From: Aquimarina aggregata
GTDB lineage: Bacteria; Bacteroidota; Bacteroidia; Flavobacteriales; Flavobacteriaceae
Length of the DNA stretch: 64,000 nucleotides
Direction of reading: 5' to 3'
Assembly: GCF_001632745.1 (NCBI RefSeq)
Contig: NZ_LQRT01000011.1
Location: 1-64,000, forward strand
Below, one piece after another: positions 27,841-37,275 of the stretch. The notes below the pieces were generated by a model, which was not told the origin of the DNA, did not search any database, and was given only the letters and a program-made list of their open reading frames with translations. The first letter of the stretch is position 1. The number at the start of each line of letters is the position of its first letter. A program made the translations under genes and the position numbers.

Positions 27841-29085
27841 TTACGCCGTTTTAAGTTTTAAACGTTTCATTCTTTTCTTAATATTTCCTTGAACAACATA
27901 GTGATCAATTGTTGGAGCAAATACATTCATTAGTAATATTGCTAAGAATACTCCTTCGGGATACGCAGGATTAAATACTCTAATTAAAATAGAGATAAAT
28001 CCTATTAAAAAACCATATATCCACTTTCCTTTATTTGTTTGAGAAGCAGTTACAGGATCTGTTGCCATATATACGATTCCAAAGGCTATTCCACCAACAA
28101 TTAAATGTTGCCAAAATTCTAAATTCATCAAAGCATAAAATTTACTTGACTCTGCAATCCATCCTGAACTAGTAACTCCATTAAATATTAATCCCATTAC
28201 TAATGCACCAAGAACAGCACTAAGCATAATTCTCCAACTTCCGATTTTAGTAAAGATTAAGAATAGAGCACCTAATAAGATTAGTAATGCTGAAGTTTCT
28301 CCAACAGATCCAGGTACAAATCCTAAAAACGCATCTGATATAGAATATGAAGCATCTGCACTTCCTAAAATATTTTTTCCTTGCGCTAATCCACCTAGAA
28401 TAGTTTCTCCAGAAATAGCATCTAACTGCGCACCATTTGCAATTTCATTTGCTCTTTCTACAGCTCCGTGAACCCATACTTTGTCACCAGACATCCATGT
28501 TGGATATGCAAAGAACAAGAAAGCTCTAATAGTAAGCGCAGGGTTCAAGATATTCATTCCTGTTCCTCCAAAAACTTCCTTACCTATTACTACTCCAAAA
28601 ATAACTGCTACTGCAAGCATCCAAAGAGGAGTATCGATTGGTACTATTAAAGGGACTAACATTCCGGTAACTAAATACCCTTCTTCTACTTCGTGACCTT
28701 TAATTACTGCAAATAAAAATTCTACTCCAAGTCCCACTCCATACGAAATGACTACTAACGGTAATACTTTCCACAGCCCGATAACAAGGTTATCCCATGA
28801 CCAAAATTCTAAACTAAAGAATCCATTTGAAACTGCTTCAATTTCTCCCAGAGCTAAATGGTGTTGATAACCTGCATTAAACATTCCAAATATCAAACAT
28901 GGTAATAAAGCCATGATCACCGTATTCATTGTACGTTTTAAATCATCGGCTCCTCTAACATGAGATCCAGAATGTGTTGTTTCATTAGGTAAATATAAAA
29001 ATGTATGGATTGCATTAAATGCAGGTGCCATTTTTTTACCTTGATATTTAAGTTTTAGTTTATGTAATTTATCTTTTAATCCCAT
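27841..29085 (-). CDS. nqrB: Na+-translocating NADH:quinone reductase subunit B
   Basis: 414 residues, a polytopic membrane subunit holding covalent FMN and riboflavin and lining the Na+ path. Conserved segments are HVRGADDLKRTMNTVIMALL, GYLVTGMLVPLIVPIDTP, FGGTGMNILNPALTIRAF and FMATDPVT-like YMATDPVTASQT. The expected flavinylation site is read as D222-A-I-S-G-E-T228, where Glu replaces the usual Ala before the acceptor Thr. It is four bases downstream of nqrA. Confidence 0.95.
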   Translation of the reverse strand: MGLKDKLHKLKLKYQGKKMAPAFNAIHTFLYLPNETTHSGSHVRGADDLKRTMNTVIMALLPCLIFGMFNAGYQHHLALGEIEAVSNGFFSLEFWSWDNLVIGLWKVLPLVVISYGVGLGVEFLFAVIKGHEVEEGYLVTGMLVPLIVPIDTPLWMLAVAVIFGVVIGKEVFGGTGMNILNPALTIRAFLFFAYPTWMSGDKVWVHGAVERANEIANGAQLDAISGETILGGLAQGKNILGSADASYSISDAFLGFVPGSVGETSALLILLGALFLIFTKIGSWRIMLSAVLGALVMGLIFNGVTSSGWIAESSKFYALMNLEFWQHLIVGGIAFGIVYMATDPVTASQTNKGKWIYGFLIGFISILIRVFNPAYPEGVFLAILLMNVFAPTIDHYVVQGNIKKRMKRLKLKTA

Positions 29086-29089
29086 AGCA

Positions 29090-30445
29090 CTATCCTATTT
29101 CTTTTAACATTAAGTCCAACCCTTCTCTGATTATCTGTTGATGTGGTTGTTTAGAAACACAAATAAACTCAGTAAGAGCAAAATCTTCTGGAGCTATTTC
29201 ATACATTCCTAATTGTTCCATAGCATCTAAATCATTAACAGCACAAGCTTTTAGCAACTGCAATGGGTAGATATCAAAAGGAAAAACACTTTCATAATTT
29301 CCTGTAACTACAAATGCTCTATGTTCACCATTTGTATTTGTGTTAAGGTCATATTTTTTATTTGGAAATAACCAGGAAAATGTAAGTGCTCTTGACGGAG
29401 AAATTTTATTGAAGATAGGTTTATTCCATCCAAAAAATTCATAATCATCTCCTTCAGGAATGACAGAAATCATAGTATGATAATATCCTAAATTACCATC
29501 GGGTTTAACATTATTACCCGTAAGCACGTCGCCACTAATAACTCTTATATCGGCTTCGTTGATAACACCAGCAGTATATACCACAGATGAAACTGCTGCA
29601 CCAATCTTAGTTTTATAGTATTTCGGAGTCTTAACACAAGAACCAGCTAAGGCAATTGTACGCTCAGCATTAAACTTACCTGTAAGCAATAATTCACCAA
29701 TTATGATTAAATCTTGTGGATTTACCACCCACACTACTTCTCCTTTATTTATTGGATCTATTTTGGCTATTTGTACGCTTGGATTTCCTGCCGGGTGAGG
29801 CCCAGAAACATTATGAAGAGTAACATGATTAAGTCCGTTCAAAGGAGAATTTCCATTTTTAGCAACGGAAACATGCACTTGTCCTTCGGTCAACTTGCTT
29901 AGTGCTGTAATAGCAGCTTGCAACTCATTCTCTTTACCAGCTAGCACATAATCAATATCTGCTGCCAGAGGTGCCGTTGCATAACCCGATATAAAAATAG
30001 CTTTTGGAGCTACATCTGGATTAGCAATAACATCATAAGGACGTTGCTTTATAAAAGGCCAGCATCCCGATGCTAACAAATGGTCTTTGATGTCTTTGCC
30101 ATTCATGGCATTTACATCTTTCGAACCAAAATCTGCATATTGCTGTTCCTTATCCGCAAGAATCTTGAACGTTAAAATCTTTCTCTTGGCACCACGCACT
30201 ATTTCCACTATTTCTCCACTTACGGGAGAAGGGAAAAGCATTTTTTCATTTGATTTGGAGTGAAAAAGTGGTTCGCCGGCTTTAACTTCTGTCCCTTGCT
30301 TTGCAACAACCTTAGGGACTATACCGTGAAAATCGTCAGGCTTAATTGCGTAAACATTACTTTTGGTAGCTTCTGCAGTTACTTTTTCTGCTTCGCCAAC
30401 AAGCTTAATGTCTAAGCCCTTTCTGATACGAATGTCTTTTGACAT
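29090..30445 (-). CDS. nqrA: Na+-translocating NADH:quinone reductase subunit A
   Basis: 451 residues, the soluble quinone-associated subunit and first gene of the six-gene operon. It opens IRIRKGLDIKLVGEAEK and includes the motif KVVAKQGTEVKAGEPLFHSK (biotinyl/lipoyl-like hammerhead), FPSPVSGEIVEIVRGAKRK, SGPHPAGNPSVQI and IYPLQLLKACAVNDLDAMEQ. Length matches V. cholerae NqrA. A -7 element lies 36 bases upstream. It is divergent from the T9SS plug gene, sharing a 398-base control region. Confidence 0.96.
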   Translation of the reverse strand: MSKDIRIRKGLDIKLVGEAEKVTAEATKSNVYAIKPDDFHGIVPKVVAKQGTEVKAGEPLFHSKSNEKMLFPSPVSGEIVEIVRGAKRKILTFKILADKEQQYADFGSKDVNAMNGKDIKDHLLASGCWPFIKQRPYDVIANPDVAPKAIFISGYATAPLAADIDYVLAGKENELQAAITALSKLTEGQVHVSVAKNGNSPLNGLNHVTLHNVSGPHPAGNPSVQIAKIDPINKGEVVWVVNPQDLIIIGELLLTGKFNAERTIALAGSCVKTPKYYKTKIGAAVSSVVYTAGVINEADIRVISGDVLTGNNVKPDGNLGYYHTMISVIPEGDDYEFFGWNKPIFNKISPSRALTFSWLFPNKKYDLNTNTNGEHRAFVVTGNYESVFPFDIYPLQLLKACAVNDLDAMEQLGMYEIAPEDFALTEFICVSKQPHQQIIREGLDLMLKEIG

Positions 30446-30481
30446 ATTTGTAGTCTAAGTTAATTAACTAAAAAAATCGTG

Positions 30482-30489
30482 CAAATTTA
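30482..30489 (-). promoter_or_regulatory. -7 element of the nqr operon
   Basis: Read on the minus strand the sequence is TAAATTTG, a full match to TAnnTTTG. It ends 36 bases before the nqrA ATG. I see no TTTG at -33. Confidence 0.5.
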
Positions 30490-30733
30490 ATAATTAAAAC
30501 ACGTAAGTAAAAGCTGCCACACTTATAAGATTTTATTTATAATCTTTCTAAATAAGTATCTTGTGATTAAAAAAAATAAGACTTGTAAATTAGACACTTA
30601 TATTTTTATGATCCTTCATAAATATTTTAGCAGCTTATACTATTTTGGCACTATTCCTGCTAAACAGATTAACAACAAGTTAATCATAAACATTATTATT
30701 ATCTACAACAAACGCAAATAAAATTACACCCAG

Positions 30734-30756
30734 AATCTATAGACAATCTATAGATT
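30734..30756. repeat. 10-bp inverted repeat, possible operator
   Basis: AATCTATAGA (30734-30743) and TCTATAGATT (30747-30756) are perfectly complementary around CAA; since each arm is itself partly palindromic, it can also be read as two direct CTATAGA copies 11 bases apart. The position in the shared upstream region of nqrA and the plug gene suggests a dimeric regulator site (inference). Confidence 0.45.
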
Positions 30757-30843
30757 TACAATTTTAGTCTATGTTGTTTTCAAAACATATTACTATAATT
30801 TAGAATGTACTGATTTTGACTATATTTACACCTGAAACCACTC

Positions 30844-32112
30844 ATGAAAATGTCTACACAAATTAAATCAATCGCAATAGTATTAATTTATTGGAGCCTT
30901 ACAACCCAATTAGTTGGACAAACCTTTGAAGAGCTAAAAACTGCAGACCATATTAAAACAATTCAGATTTATGGAGGTACCGAATTTACTGGCATCCCCA
31001 TACTCAAGCTCAATGAACCTTTCAAAATTACTTTTGATGACATTAATGGTGATGAGGCAGATTACTATTACCGAATCAAACACTACAATTTTGATTGGAC
31101 AACCTCAGCTTTATACAAAAATGAATACCTAGACGGTTTTGATGAAATTCGAATTGTTAATTATGAAAACTCATTTAACACTTTACAGCTCTTTAGCCAT
31201 TATACCTTACAAATTCCTAATGAAGACACTAGAGGTCTTAAGGTAAGCGGCAACTATAGTATTGAAATCTATAATGATGATGATGAAGTCGTTTTTATTA
31301 GAAGATTTATTGTTTATGAAAACCGCTCTACAGTTAAAGTATATACGAAACGATCAAGAGACTTTAAATATATAAACGCTAAACAATCTGTACAATTTGA
31401 AATAGACTCTCCAAATCAAATACTAAGAAACCCAAAACAAACTGTAAAAACTTTGGTAATGCAAAACAATAATATCAAACAAACCATTACCAATCTTATT
31501 CCACAATTCACAATCGCTAATAAACTTGTATACAAATACGATCAAGAGTCTAGTTTTTGGGGTGGTAATGAATTTCTTTTTTTTGACAATAAAGACATAA
31601 GAGCCGCAAACGCAGGAATTAGAACTACCGAACAACAAGATGTTTATCACAATTACCTATTCACCGATTTGGTGCGAGCCAACAGAAGATATACCTACAA
31701 TCCCGATATTAATGGAAATTTTGTTATCCGTAATCTAGATGCCGAGGATAGTAACACCGAAGCCGATTATGCCATGATTCACTTCTCCTTAGAATGTTAT
31801 GAACCATTAAATGATGGAGAATTACACCTATATGGAAACTTCAATAATTATACTATAGACGAATCAACCAAACTTGATTTTGATCAAGAAACCGCAATCT
31901 ATACTACAAAACAACTCCTTAAACAAGGTTTTTATAATTATAAGTATGTATTAGTAAAACCCGATGGCACCATTGATCCCGGTTTTATTAGTGGAAGTTT
32001 TGACGAAACTGAAAATGAATATATCGTAATCCCTTATTATAGAGCACCTGGAGCAAGATATGATCGAGCAATTGGCAAAGGAATTGGAAATTCTCAAAAT
32101 ATTACCAATTAG
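30844..32112 (+). CDS. Type IX secretion system plug protein (DUF5103)
   Basis: 422 residues. Signal peptide ends near residue 25 (TTQLVGQ). The sequence matches DUF5103: HIKTIQIYGGTEFTGIPILK, FDDINGDEADYYYRIKHYNF, YLDGFDEIRIVNYENSFNT, ISFSLE-like IHFSLECYEPLNDGELHLYG and FNNYTIDESTKL. In Flavobacterium the Plug protein of this family closes the periplasmic side of the SprA translocon pore. It lies back-to-back with nqrA. Assignment to the family is firm; the plug function is by family knowledge. Confidence 0.88.
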   Translation: MKMSTQIKSIAIVLIYWSLTTQLVGQTFEELKTADHIKTIQIYGGTEFTGIPILKLNEPFKITFDDINGDEADYYYRIKHYNFDWTTSALYKNEYLDGFDEIRIVNYENSFNTLQLFSHYTLQIPNEDTRGLKVSGNYSIEIYNDDDEVVFIRRFIVYENRSTVKVYTKRSRDFKYINAKQSVQFEIDSPNQILRNPKQTVKTLVMQNNNIKQTITNLIPQFTIANKLVYKYDQESSFWGGNEFLFFDNKDIRAANAGIRTTEQQDVYHNYLFTDLVRANRRYTYNPDINGNFVIRNLDAEDSNTEADYAMIHFSLECYEPLNDGELHLYGNFNNYTIDESTKLDFDQETAIYTTKQLLKQGFYNYKYVLVKPDGTIDPGFISGSFDETENEYIVIPYYRAPGARYDRAIGKGIGNSQNITN

Positions 32113-32189
32113 AAAACTCCTATTTCGTTTTGGTTTGTAATAAACTCCTTATATTTTAGCGAAGTTACTATGATAACTCAATAAGTATA

Positions 32190-33329
32190 ATGAAAGAAAA
32201 GGGGAGATTTCTAAAAAAATACAGGGGAAACGAATGTCTAAACTGCGGTGTTCCGTTAGATATTGTTGATAGATATTGTAATCATTGCGGGCAAATTAAC
32301 ACTAACAAAAGATTATCGCTCAAAGATTTTTTTAACGAGTTTTTTGCAAGTATTTTTTCTTATGATTCTCGTCTACGTCATACGATCTTGGCACTTCTAT
32401 TTAAACCGGGAAAAATTTCTAAAGAATACATTGAAGGTAAAAGAGTTAAATACGCAAATCCATTTCGTTTTTATCTTAGTGTATCCATTATCTTTTTTAT
32501 CATTAATGGGTTATTTATTGATTTTGATGGTTTTAGAACCGAAATAGAAGATCAAGTTACTGAAGGAAAGAAAACATTTGAGGAAATAAAGGAAGCGGTC
32601 CCGATCGATTCTATAAGACAAGAAATCCGTAAGACAGAAGACCTATCTGAAGAAGATCTGGCGTTAATCAACAAGAAACTATTAGACATTGAAGGGCTAT
32701 CCAGCCTGAGTGCTAAAAAAACTGAATCCAAAAAAGCTACTTATTACTCACAAGAAGAAATCAACAATATGAATATCTTTGAGAAAGGATATAAGTTATT
32801 TCCTATGTACGAAGATTATCACGACAGGACAGGAGAAAAATCTGCTCATCGTGCTCTGGCGGATTTAAAACATGAAAAATCTCGCTTAAATAGATATATC
32901 TACCATAGAGTTTTAAAAACCAATGAAATTGAAGAAAACTACGGTCAGGAATTTTTTGAATTCATTTTCAACAAACTCCCCTTTATCATCTTCTTCTTTC
33001 TTCCTTTCTTTGCTTTAAGTATTTGGTTATTATACATCAGGAGGTCGTTCAATTATATGGAACACCTCATATTTACATTTCACACTCAAACAATGTTCTT
33101 TATTATTATAGGTTTTTCGATTTTAATCTCAAAAATAGCGAATCTAAATGCGTTCTTTGGCGTTGCCATGTTAGCCTTTTTATTTTATTTGTACAAGGCT
33201 ATGCGTAAATTTTATAATCAAGGAAGAGCCAAAACTATTGTTAAATTTCTATTAGTGAATGTTTTATTTTTTATCTTAGCCACTCTAGGTTCTGTGCTTA
33301 CGATTGTAGGCTCAATTTTTATATTTTAA
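32190..33329 (+). CDS. DUF3667 family membrane protein with N-terminal zinc ribbon
   Basis: 379 residues. A Cys4 zinc ribbon at residues 12-33 (ECLNCGVPLD...YCNHCGQ) is followed by the DUF3667 signature FFNEFFASIFSYDSRLRHTI and LFKPGKISKEYIEGKR, then hydrophobic segments (FYLSVSIIFFIINGLF; three or more C-terminal helices around residues 265-379). A charged, probably cytoplasmic or periplasmic region of about 130 residues lies between. Function of the family is unknown. It ends one base before apaG, so the two are probably co-translated. Confidence 0.88.
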   Translation: MKEKGRFLKKYRGNECLNCGVPLDIVDRYCNHCGQINTNKRLSLKDFFNEFFASIFSYDSRLRHTILALLFKPGKISKEYIEGKRVKYANPFRFYLSVSIIFFIINGLFIDFDGFRTEIEDQVTEGKKTFEEIKEAVPIDSIRQEIRKTEDLSEEDLALINKKLLDIEGLSSLSAKKTESKKATYYSQEEINNMNIFEKGYKLFPMYEDYHDRTGEKSAHRALADLKHEKSRLNRYIYHRVLKTNEIEENYGQEFFEFIFNKLPFIIFFFLPFFALSIWLLYIRRSFNYMEHLIFTFHTQTMFFIIIGFSILISKIANLNAFFGVAMLAFLFYLYKAMRKFYNQGRAKTIVKFLLVNVLFFILATLGSVLTIVGSIFIF

Positions 33330-33330
33330 A

Positions 33331-33717
33331 ATGGTACAACAAATTACCAGAGGCATTAAAATTTCGGTGGACACCACCTTTGAAGGTACGTTCTATAAGA
33401 ACTATAAGATTCATTTTGCCTATGGTTATCGCATTACTATAGAGAACCAAAGTAAAGATTCTGTACAACTCACATCACGTTTCTGGGAAATTAAAGATGC
33501 TTTAAACAACACCGAAGTAGTTGAAGGTGAAGGCGTAATAGGGAAAAAACCCGTTTTAAAACCAGGAGAATCTCATACTTATAATAGTGGATGCCTACTC
33601 AGCTCTCCCTTTGGCTCAATGAAAGGGCATTACAATATGGTAAATTTCACTTCTACAAGAAAGTTTAAGGTAATGATTCCTGGATTTAAATTAAGTACTC
33701 CATTTGCACTCAATTAA
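33331..33717 (+). CDS. apaG: ApaG-domain protein
   Basis: 128 residues covering the whole ApaG fold: ITRGIKISVDTTFEG, FAYGYRITIENQSKDSVQL, SRFWEIKDALNN, EVEGEGVIGKKPVLKPGE and the end SPFGSMKGHYNMVN. ApaG is a small beta-sandwich protein linked in enterobacteria to Co2+/Mg2+ resistance and diadenosine tetraphosphate metabolism; its molecular role is not settled. It starts one base after the DUF3667 gene and overlaps the convergent following gene by eight bases. Confidence 0.95.
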   Translation: MVQQITRGIKISVDTTFEGTFYKNYKIHFAYGYRITIENQSKDSVQLTSRFWEIKDALNNTEVVEGEGVIGKKPVLKPGESHTYNSGCLLSSPFGSMKGHYNMVNFTSTRKFKVMIPGFKLSTPFALN

Positions 33718-34702
33718 TAATTCGTTTGATCAAATCAAATCTTATTTTTCTACCCTGCTGCTGAATATGACAGTATAAGCAATTAGAATCATACACAAAT
33801 TTGTGCTCCTGCCTTATATCAAACATTTCTTGAGTCTTAAAAAGCCCCCTAAAATCCTCTAATCCATCTTGAGTATATCGTTTAATTTCAAAAACCATCT
33901 CTTGCTCTGTCGCTTCAATATTAAAATAAGCACAACTACCAGTTCCCGATAAAAAATGAGCGTCTTTTAAAAACTCAGGTAAATCTTTTAAGTTCTCTTC
34001 TGAAGGTTTTGGAATGTTTTTATCGAAATAATTTGTTAGATTCTCCTTCAAAACAGAACCTACATACATCTTTATTTCACCATTAATAACCTGATAAATC
34101 GGATTGTTAGCCGCCGCCTTTTCTACGTTTCCTAATGGGCTTGGCGTAAACTTTTTATTGCGCAACAATGGTTTTTTTATTTTTATGTTATCTGTACCCG
34201 CTAAAATAGTATCTGTAACAATTCTAGAACAATTACTACCATCCTTTCCAAAAGCTTTATAAGGAATGCTGCCTTTTGCGTGCATGCCTATAACAAATTC
34301 TTTTGCTCCTGTATAATCAACATAATCACAAACTGATGCGATCATACGACCACTTCCATGAGTTTTTTCAGGATGTCTTTCTAACCAAATTAAAAAATCT
34401 TCTATATTACTTAAGCTACCTTCTGAATCAATAATAGCCTTAAATGGTATTTCTAATTCCACATCAGTCACAGCGCTTCTCACCCTACCAAATCCGGGCG
34501 GAGTGATATATCTTCCAAAATCGTAGTACTCTGCAAGACCAGTCTTATTTTCAATAAGTACTAAAGCCGCATGTCCTGCCTTAATATAATTATGTTTCCC
34601 CATTCCTAGGGCTAGCAAGACCTTTGTTGAAGATTCATCAGAATGTTTTACAAAAGTATCAGGAAAGGCAAGTGAAATTATTTTACCCGTGTAATTCATC
34701 AC
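33710..34702 (-). CDS. DUF6695-like protein, putative NlpC/P60-type cysteine fold
   Basis: 330 residues, cytoplasmic by appearance. I recognise the pattern of a flavobacterial family I believe is DUF6695: ALGMGKHNYIKAGHAALVLI, EYYDFGRYITPPGFGRVRS, and a downstream DGSNCSRIVTDTIL. The order His (AGHAA, about residue 43) then Cys (SNCSRIV, about residue 183) recalls permuted NlpC/P60 or LRAT-like enzymes, which use Cys and His; whether this one is catalytic is inference. The last third contains short beta-type segments (GSCAYFNIEATEQEMVFEIK). Convergent overlap of eight bases with apaG. Confidence 0.72.
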   Translation of the reverse strand: MMNYTGKIISLAFPDTFVKHSDESSTKVLLALGMGKHNYIKAGHAALVLIENKTGLAEYYDFGRYITPPGFGRVRSAVTDVELEIPFKAIIDSEGSLSNIEDFLIWLERHPEKTHGSGRMIASVCDYVDYTGAKEFVIGMHAKGSIPYKAFGKDGSNCSRIVTDTILAGTDNIKIKKPLLRNKKFTPSPLGNVEKAAANNPIYQVINGEIKMYVGSVLKENLTNYFDKNIPKPSEENLKDLPEFLKDAHFLSGTGSCAYFNIEATEQEMVFEIKRYTQDGLEDFRGLFKTQEMFDIRQEHKFVYDSNCLYCHIQQQGRKIRFDLIKRIIN

Positions 34703-34750
34703 ACGATTAATGTTTTTAAATTATTCAACACTAAAATATACTATTGTGTA

Positions 34751-35467
34751 TTAAACAGTTACTTCATCAAAGATTACAGTATTTACTTCCTGATGTAAAA
34801 GATCTTCGTATCGCATAGATAACTCTTCTTCACTTTTAACAATCTGGGTAATACTTCTTGTTTTTAATGTGTCTCTATCTATTTGTAAGTCTACATTTTT
34901 ATCTCCTATACCCGCATTTTTATGAAAATCTAAAAGCGCATCAGATGTAAGCACATTTTCATTTTCATAATCGGTAAACCAACCTTTACGCATCTCTTTC
35001 ATTTCTTTGGTATATAATGTTGAAGAAGACCAAATGTAAGTCTGTTTTTCTAAAGAGCGAAAATGTTTAGTATTTCCATCCCATACAAATTCAAAAAGAA
35101 CTAAATCCGACTGCCAATTGGCTGCAACTATTGTAAAAGGTTCTATTCCTTTGCAATTATATGAGGAAATAGCTTTTTCTAAGTTATCCGCTTCTAACAA
35201 ATCTTTTACCACTACTCCTCTACTTTTTTTATAAGGTGGTCTTCTTTTATGAATCTCAAACCCTCCATTAAGCAAGCAAATCATAGTATTCTTATCACTC
35301 ATTCCTATCCAAGTACCTCCGGCAACAGCATCCATAGGAAACAACATCCTAGTTTTGTTTACCTGATAGAACTCTGGCGGTAATGTTTTTCGATTGATAG
35401 CCTCATCACGATTAGAGGTAAGAATAAAATTATTTTCTTGAGTTGGAATTAACGTTACTGTACACAT
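34751..35467 (-). CDS. NRDE (TANGO2-like) family protein
   Basis: 238 residues from ATG at 35467. A GTG nine codons upstream is in frame, but the family begins Met-Cys-Thr and the Cys becomes N-terminal after Met removal, as expected for Ntn-hydrolase-like proteins. The name-giving motif appears in FILTSNRDEAINRKT, followed by GGTWIGMSDKNTMICLLNGG and YKKSRGVVVKDLL. TANGO2 relatives are implicated in haem handling in animals; the bacterial role is unclear. It is 48 bases upstream of the DUF6695-like gene on the same strand and may be co-transcribed. Confidence 0.88.
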   Translation of the reverse strand: MCTVTLIPTQENNFILTSNRDEAINRKTLPPEFYQVNKTRMLFPMDAVAGGTWIGMSDKNTMICLLNGGFEIHKRRPPYKKSRGVVVKDLLEADNLEKAISSYNCKGIEPFTIVAANWQSDLVLFEFVWDGNTKHFRSLEKQTYIWSSSTLYTKEMKEMRKGWFTDYENENVLTSDALLDFHKNAGIGDKNVDLQIDRDTLKTRSITQIVKSEEELSMRYEDLLHQEVNTVIFDEVTV

Positions 35468-35567
35468 AAATTTTGGGTCGCCTAAATATCTCACAACTTA
35501 CAAAAAAAATTACACACTCCACAATGTTTATAAAAGGTTAAAATACATATTAGCCTTTAGAATTTTC

Positions 35568-35575
35568 TATCTTTG
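35568..35575 (+). promoter_or_regulatory. -7 element upstream of pruA
   Basis: TATCTTTG fits TAnnTTTG and lies 65 bases before the ATG. No clear -33 TTTG. Confidence 0.45.
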
Positions 35576-35640
35576 CCTTCCTTAATGACTAACTCATTGG
35601 ATAAACACATCTTACTAATTTTAAAATAACACATTATATC

Positions 35641-37269
35641 ATGGGAAAAGGTTTTTTTCAAGTTCCTACGGCGGTTAATGAGCCGATAAAGTCTTATGCA
35701 CCAGGAACACCCGAAAGAGAAGAGGTTCTTGCAACATATGCAACAATGTATAATTCTACTGTAGACGTACCTTTATATATTAATGGTGAAGAAATAAGAA
35801 CAGGAGATACGGCTACCATGTCACCTCCTCATGATCACCAACATAGTTTAGGTATCTATCACAAAGCTGAAAAACAACATATTCAAAAAGCCATTGATAC
35901 TGCTATTGAAGCACGCAAACAATGGGCAGACTTGGCTTGGGAACAAAGAGCAGCTGTATTCTTAAAAGCTGCAGAATTAATAGCTGGACCATATCGCGCA
36001 AAGATTAATGCAGCCACTATGCTTGCCCAATCAAAGAATATTTTCCAGGCAGAAATTGATGCAGCATGTGAGTTTATAGATTTTTTACGTTTCAACGTAG
36101 AATTTATGACACAAATTTATGAAGATCAGCCTTACTCTACTTCTGATGCATGGAACAGATTAGAGTATCGCCCTTTAGAAGGTTTCGTATATGCCATCAC
36201 CCCTTTTAATTTTACTGCAATTTCAGGAAATCTTCCTGCAAGCGCCGCTTTAATGGGAAACACTGTTGTATGGAAACCAAGTGATAGCCAAATCTATTCT
36301 GCTAAAGTAATTGTTGACATTTTTAAAGAAGCAGGAGTGCCTGATGGGGTAATTAATGTGGTTTATGGTGATCCTGTTATGATTACTGATACAGTATTGG
36401 CAAGTCCTGATTTTGCGGGAGTTCATTTTACAGGAAGCACACATGTATTTAAAGACATTTGGGCCAAAATTGGAACAAATATCCACAACTATAAAACATA
36501 CCCTAGAATCGTAGGTGAGACTGGTGGAAAAGATTTCATTGTAGCACACCCTAGCGCCAATGCAAAACAAGTTGCAACCGGTATTTCTCGAGGCGCATTT
36601 GAGTTTCAAGGACAAAAATGTAGTGCCGCATCTAGAGCATATATACCTAAAAGTTTATGGGCAGATGTTGAAAAGTTTGTAAAAGAAGACATCAAATCAT
36701 TTAAAATGGGTTCTCCCGAAGATATGAGTAACTTTATTACTGCTGTTATTCATGAAGGATCATTTGATAAACTTGCTAAATTTATTGATCAGGCTAAAAG
36801 TGATACCAATGCCGAAATAATAGCTGGAGGTAACTACGATAAATCTAAAGGTTATTTTGTAGAACCTACAGTTATTGTAACCAAAGATCCAAAATACACC
36901 ACAATGTGTACAGAGCTATTCGGACCTGTTATCACAATTTATGTTTATGATGACAATCAATGGCAAGAAACGCTTAAATTAGTTGATGAAACTAGCGAAT
37001 ATGCACTAACAGGCGCTATATTCTCTACTGATCGCTATGCCGCAGAAGAAGCTACTAAAGCCTTGCAAAATAGTGCAGGTAATTTCTATATCAATGACAA
37101 ACCAACAGGTGCTGTTGTAGGACAACAACCATTTGGAGGTGCTAGAGCATCAGGTACCAATGATAAAGCAGGATCATACCTTAATCTATTACGTTGGGTA
37201 TCTCCAAGAACAATTAAAGAAACTTTTGTAACTCCTACAGATTATAGATATCCTTTCTTAGGAGAATAA
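35641..37269 (+). CDS. pruA: 1-pyrroline-5-carboxylate (glutamate semialdehyde) dehydrogenase
   Basis: 542 residues of the ALDH4A1-like type. It oxidises glutamate-5-semialdehyde to glutamate in proline degradation with NAD+. Substrate-binding and catalytic parts are present: YAITPFNFTAISGNLPAS and GNTVVWKPSD (NAD-binding), HFTGSTHVF, GETGGKDFIVAHP (general base Glu), FEFQGQKCSAASRAYIP (nucleophile Cys in QKCSA), ELFGPVITIYVY and QQPFGGARASGTNDKAG. It has no proline dehydrogenase domain, so PutA activity would be encoded elsewhere. A small membrane protein and a GNAT gene follow at gaps of six and 12 bases. Confidence 0.96.
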   Translation: MGKGFFQVPTAVNEPIKSYAPGTPEREEVLATYATMYNSTVDVPLYINGEEIRTGDTATMSPPHDHQHSLGIYHKAEKQHIQKAIDTAIEARKQWADLAWEQRAAVFLKAAELIAGPYRAKINAATMLAQSKNIFQAEIDAACEFIDFLRFNVEFMTQIYEDQPYSTSDAWNRLEYRPLEGFVYAITPFNFTAISGNLPASAALMGNTVVWKPSDSQIYSAKVIVDIFKEAGVPDGVINVVYGDPVMITDTVLASPDFAGVHFTGSTHVFKDIWAKIGTNIHNYKTYPRIVGETGGKDFIVAHPSANAKQVATGISRGAFEFQGQKCSAASRAYIPKSLWADVEKFVKEDIKSFKMGSPEDMSNFITAVIHEGSFDKLAKFIDQAKSDTNAEIIAGGNYDKSKGYFVEPTVIVTKDPKYTTMCTELFGPVITIYVYDDNQWQETLKLVDETSEYALTGAIFSTDRYAAEEATKALQNSAGNFYINDKPTGAVVGQQPFGGARASGTNDKAGSYLNLLRWVSPRTIKETFVTPTDYRYPFLGE

Positions 37270-37275
37270 TCAAGT

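Larger units (their letters stand above)
30446..30843. other. Divergent control region between nqrA and the T9SS plug gene
   Basis: 398 AT-rich bases without an ORF. It holds the nqrA -7 element on the minus strand (30482-30489), an inverted repeat centred at 30745, and a weak TATATTTA (30821-30828) about 15 bases before the plug gene start. No riboswitch-like structure is evident. Confidence 0.65.

Noticed and set aside
35468-35494. GTG start for the NRDE protein
   Set aside because: The family begins with Met-Cys, and Cys must be at position 2 to become N-terminal; ATG at 35467 satisfies this.
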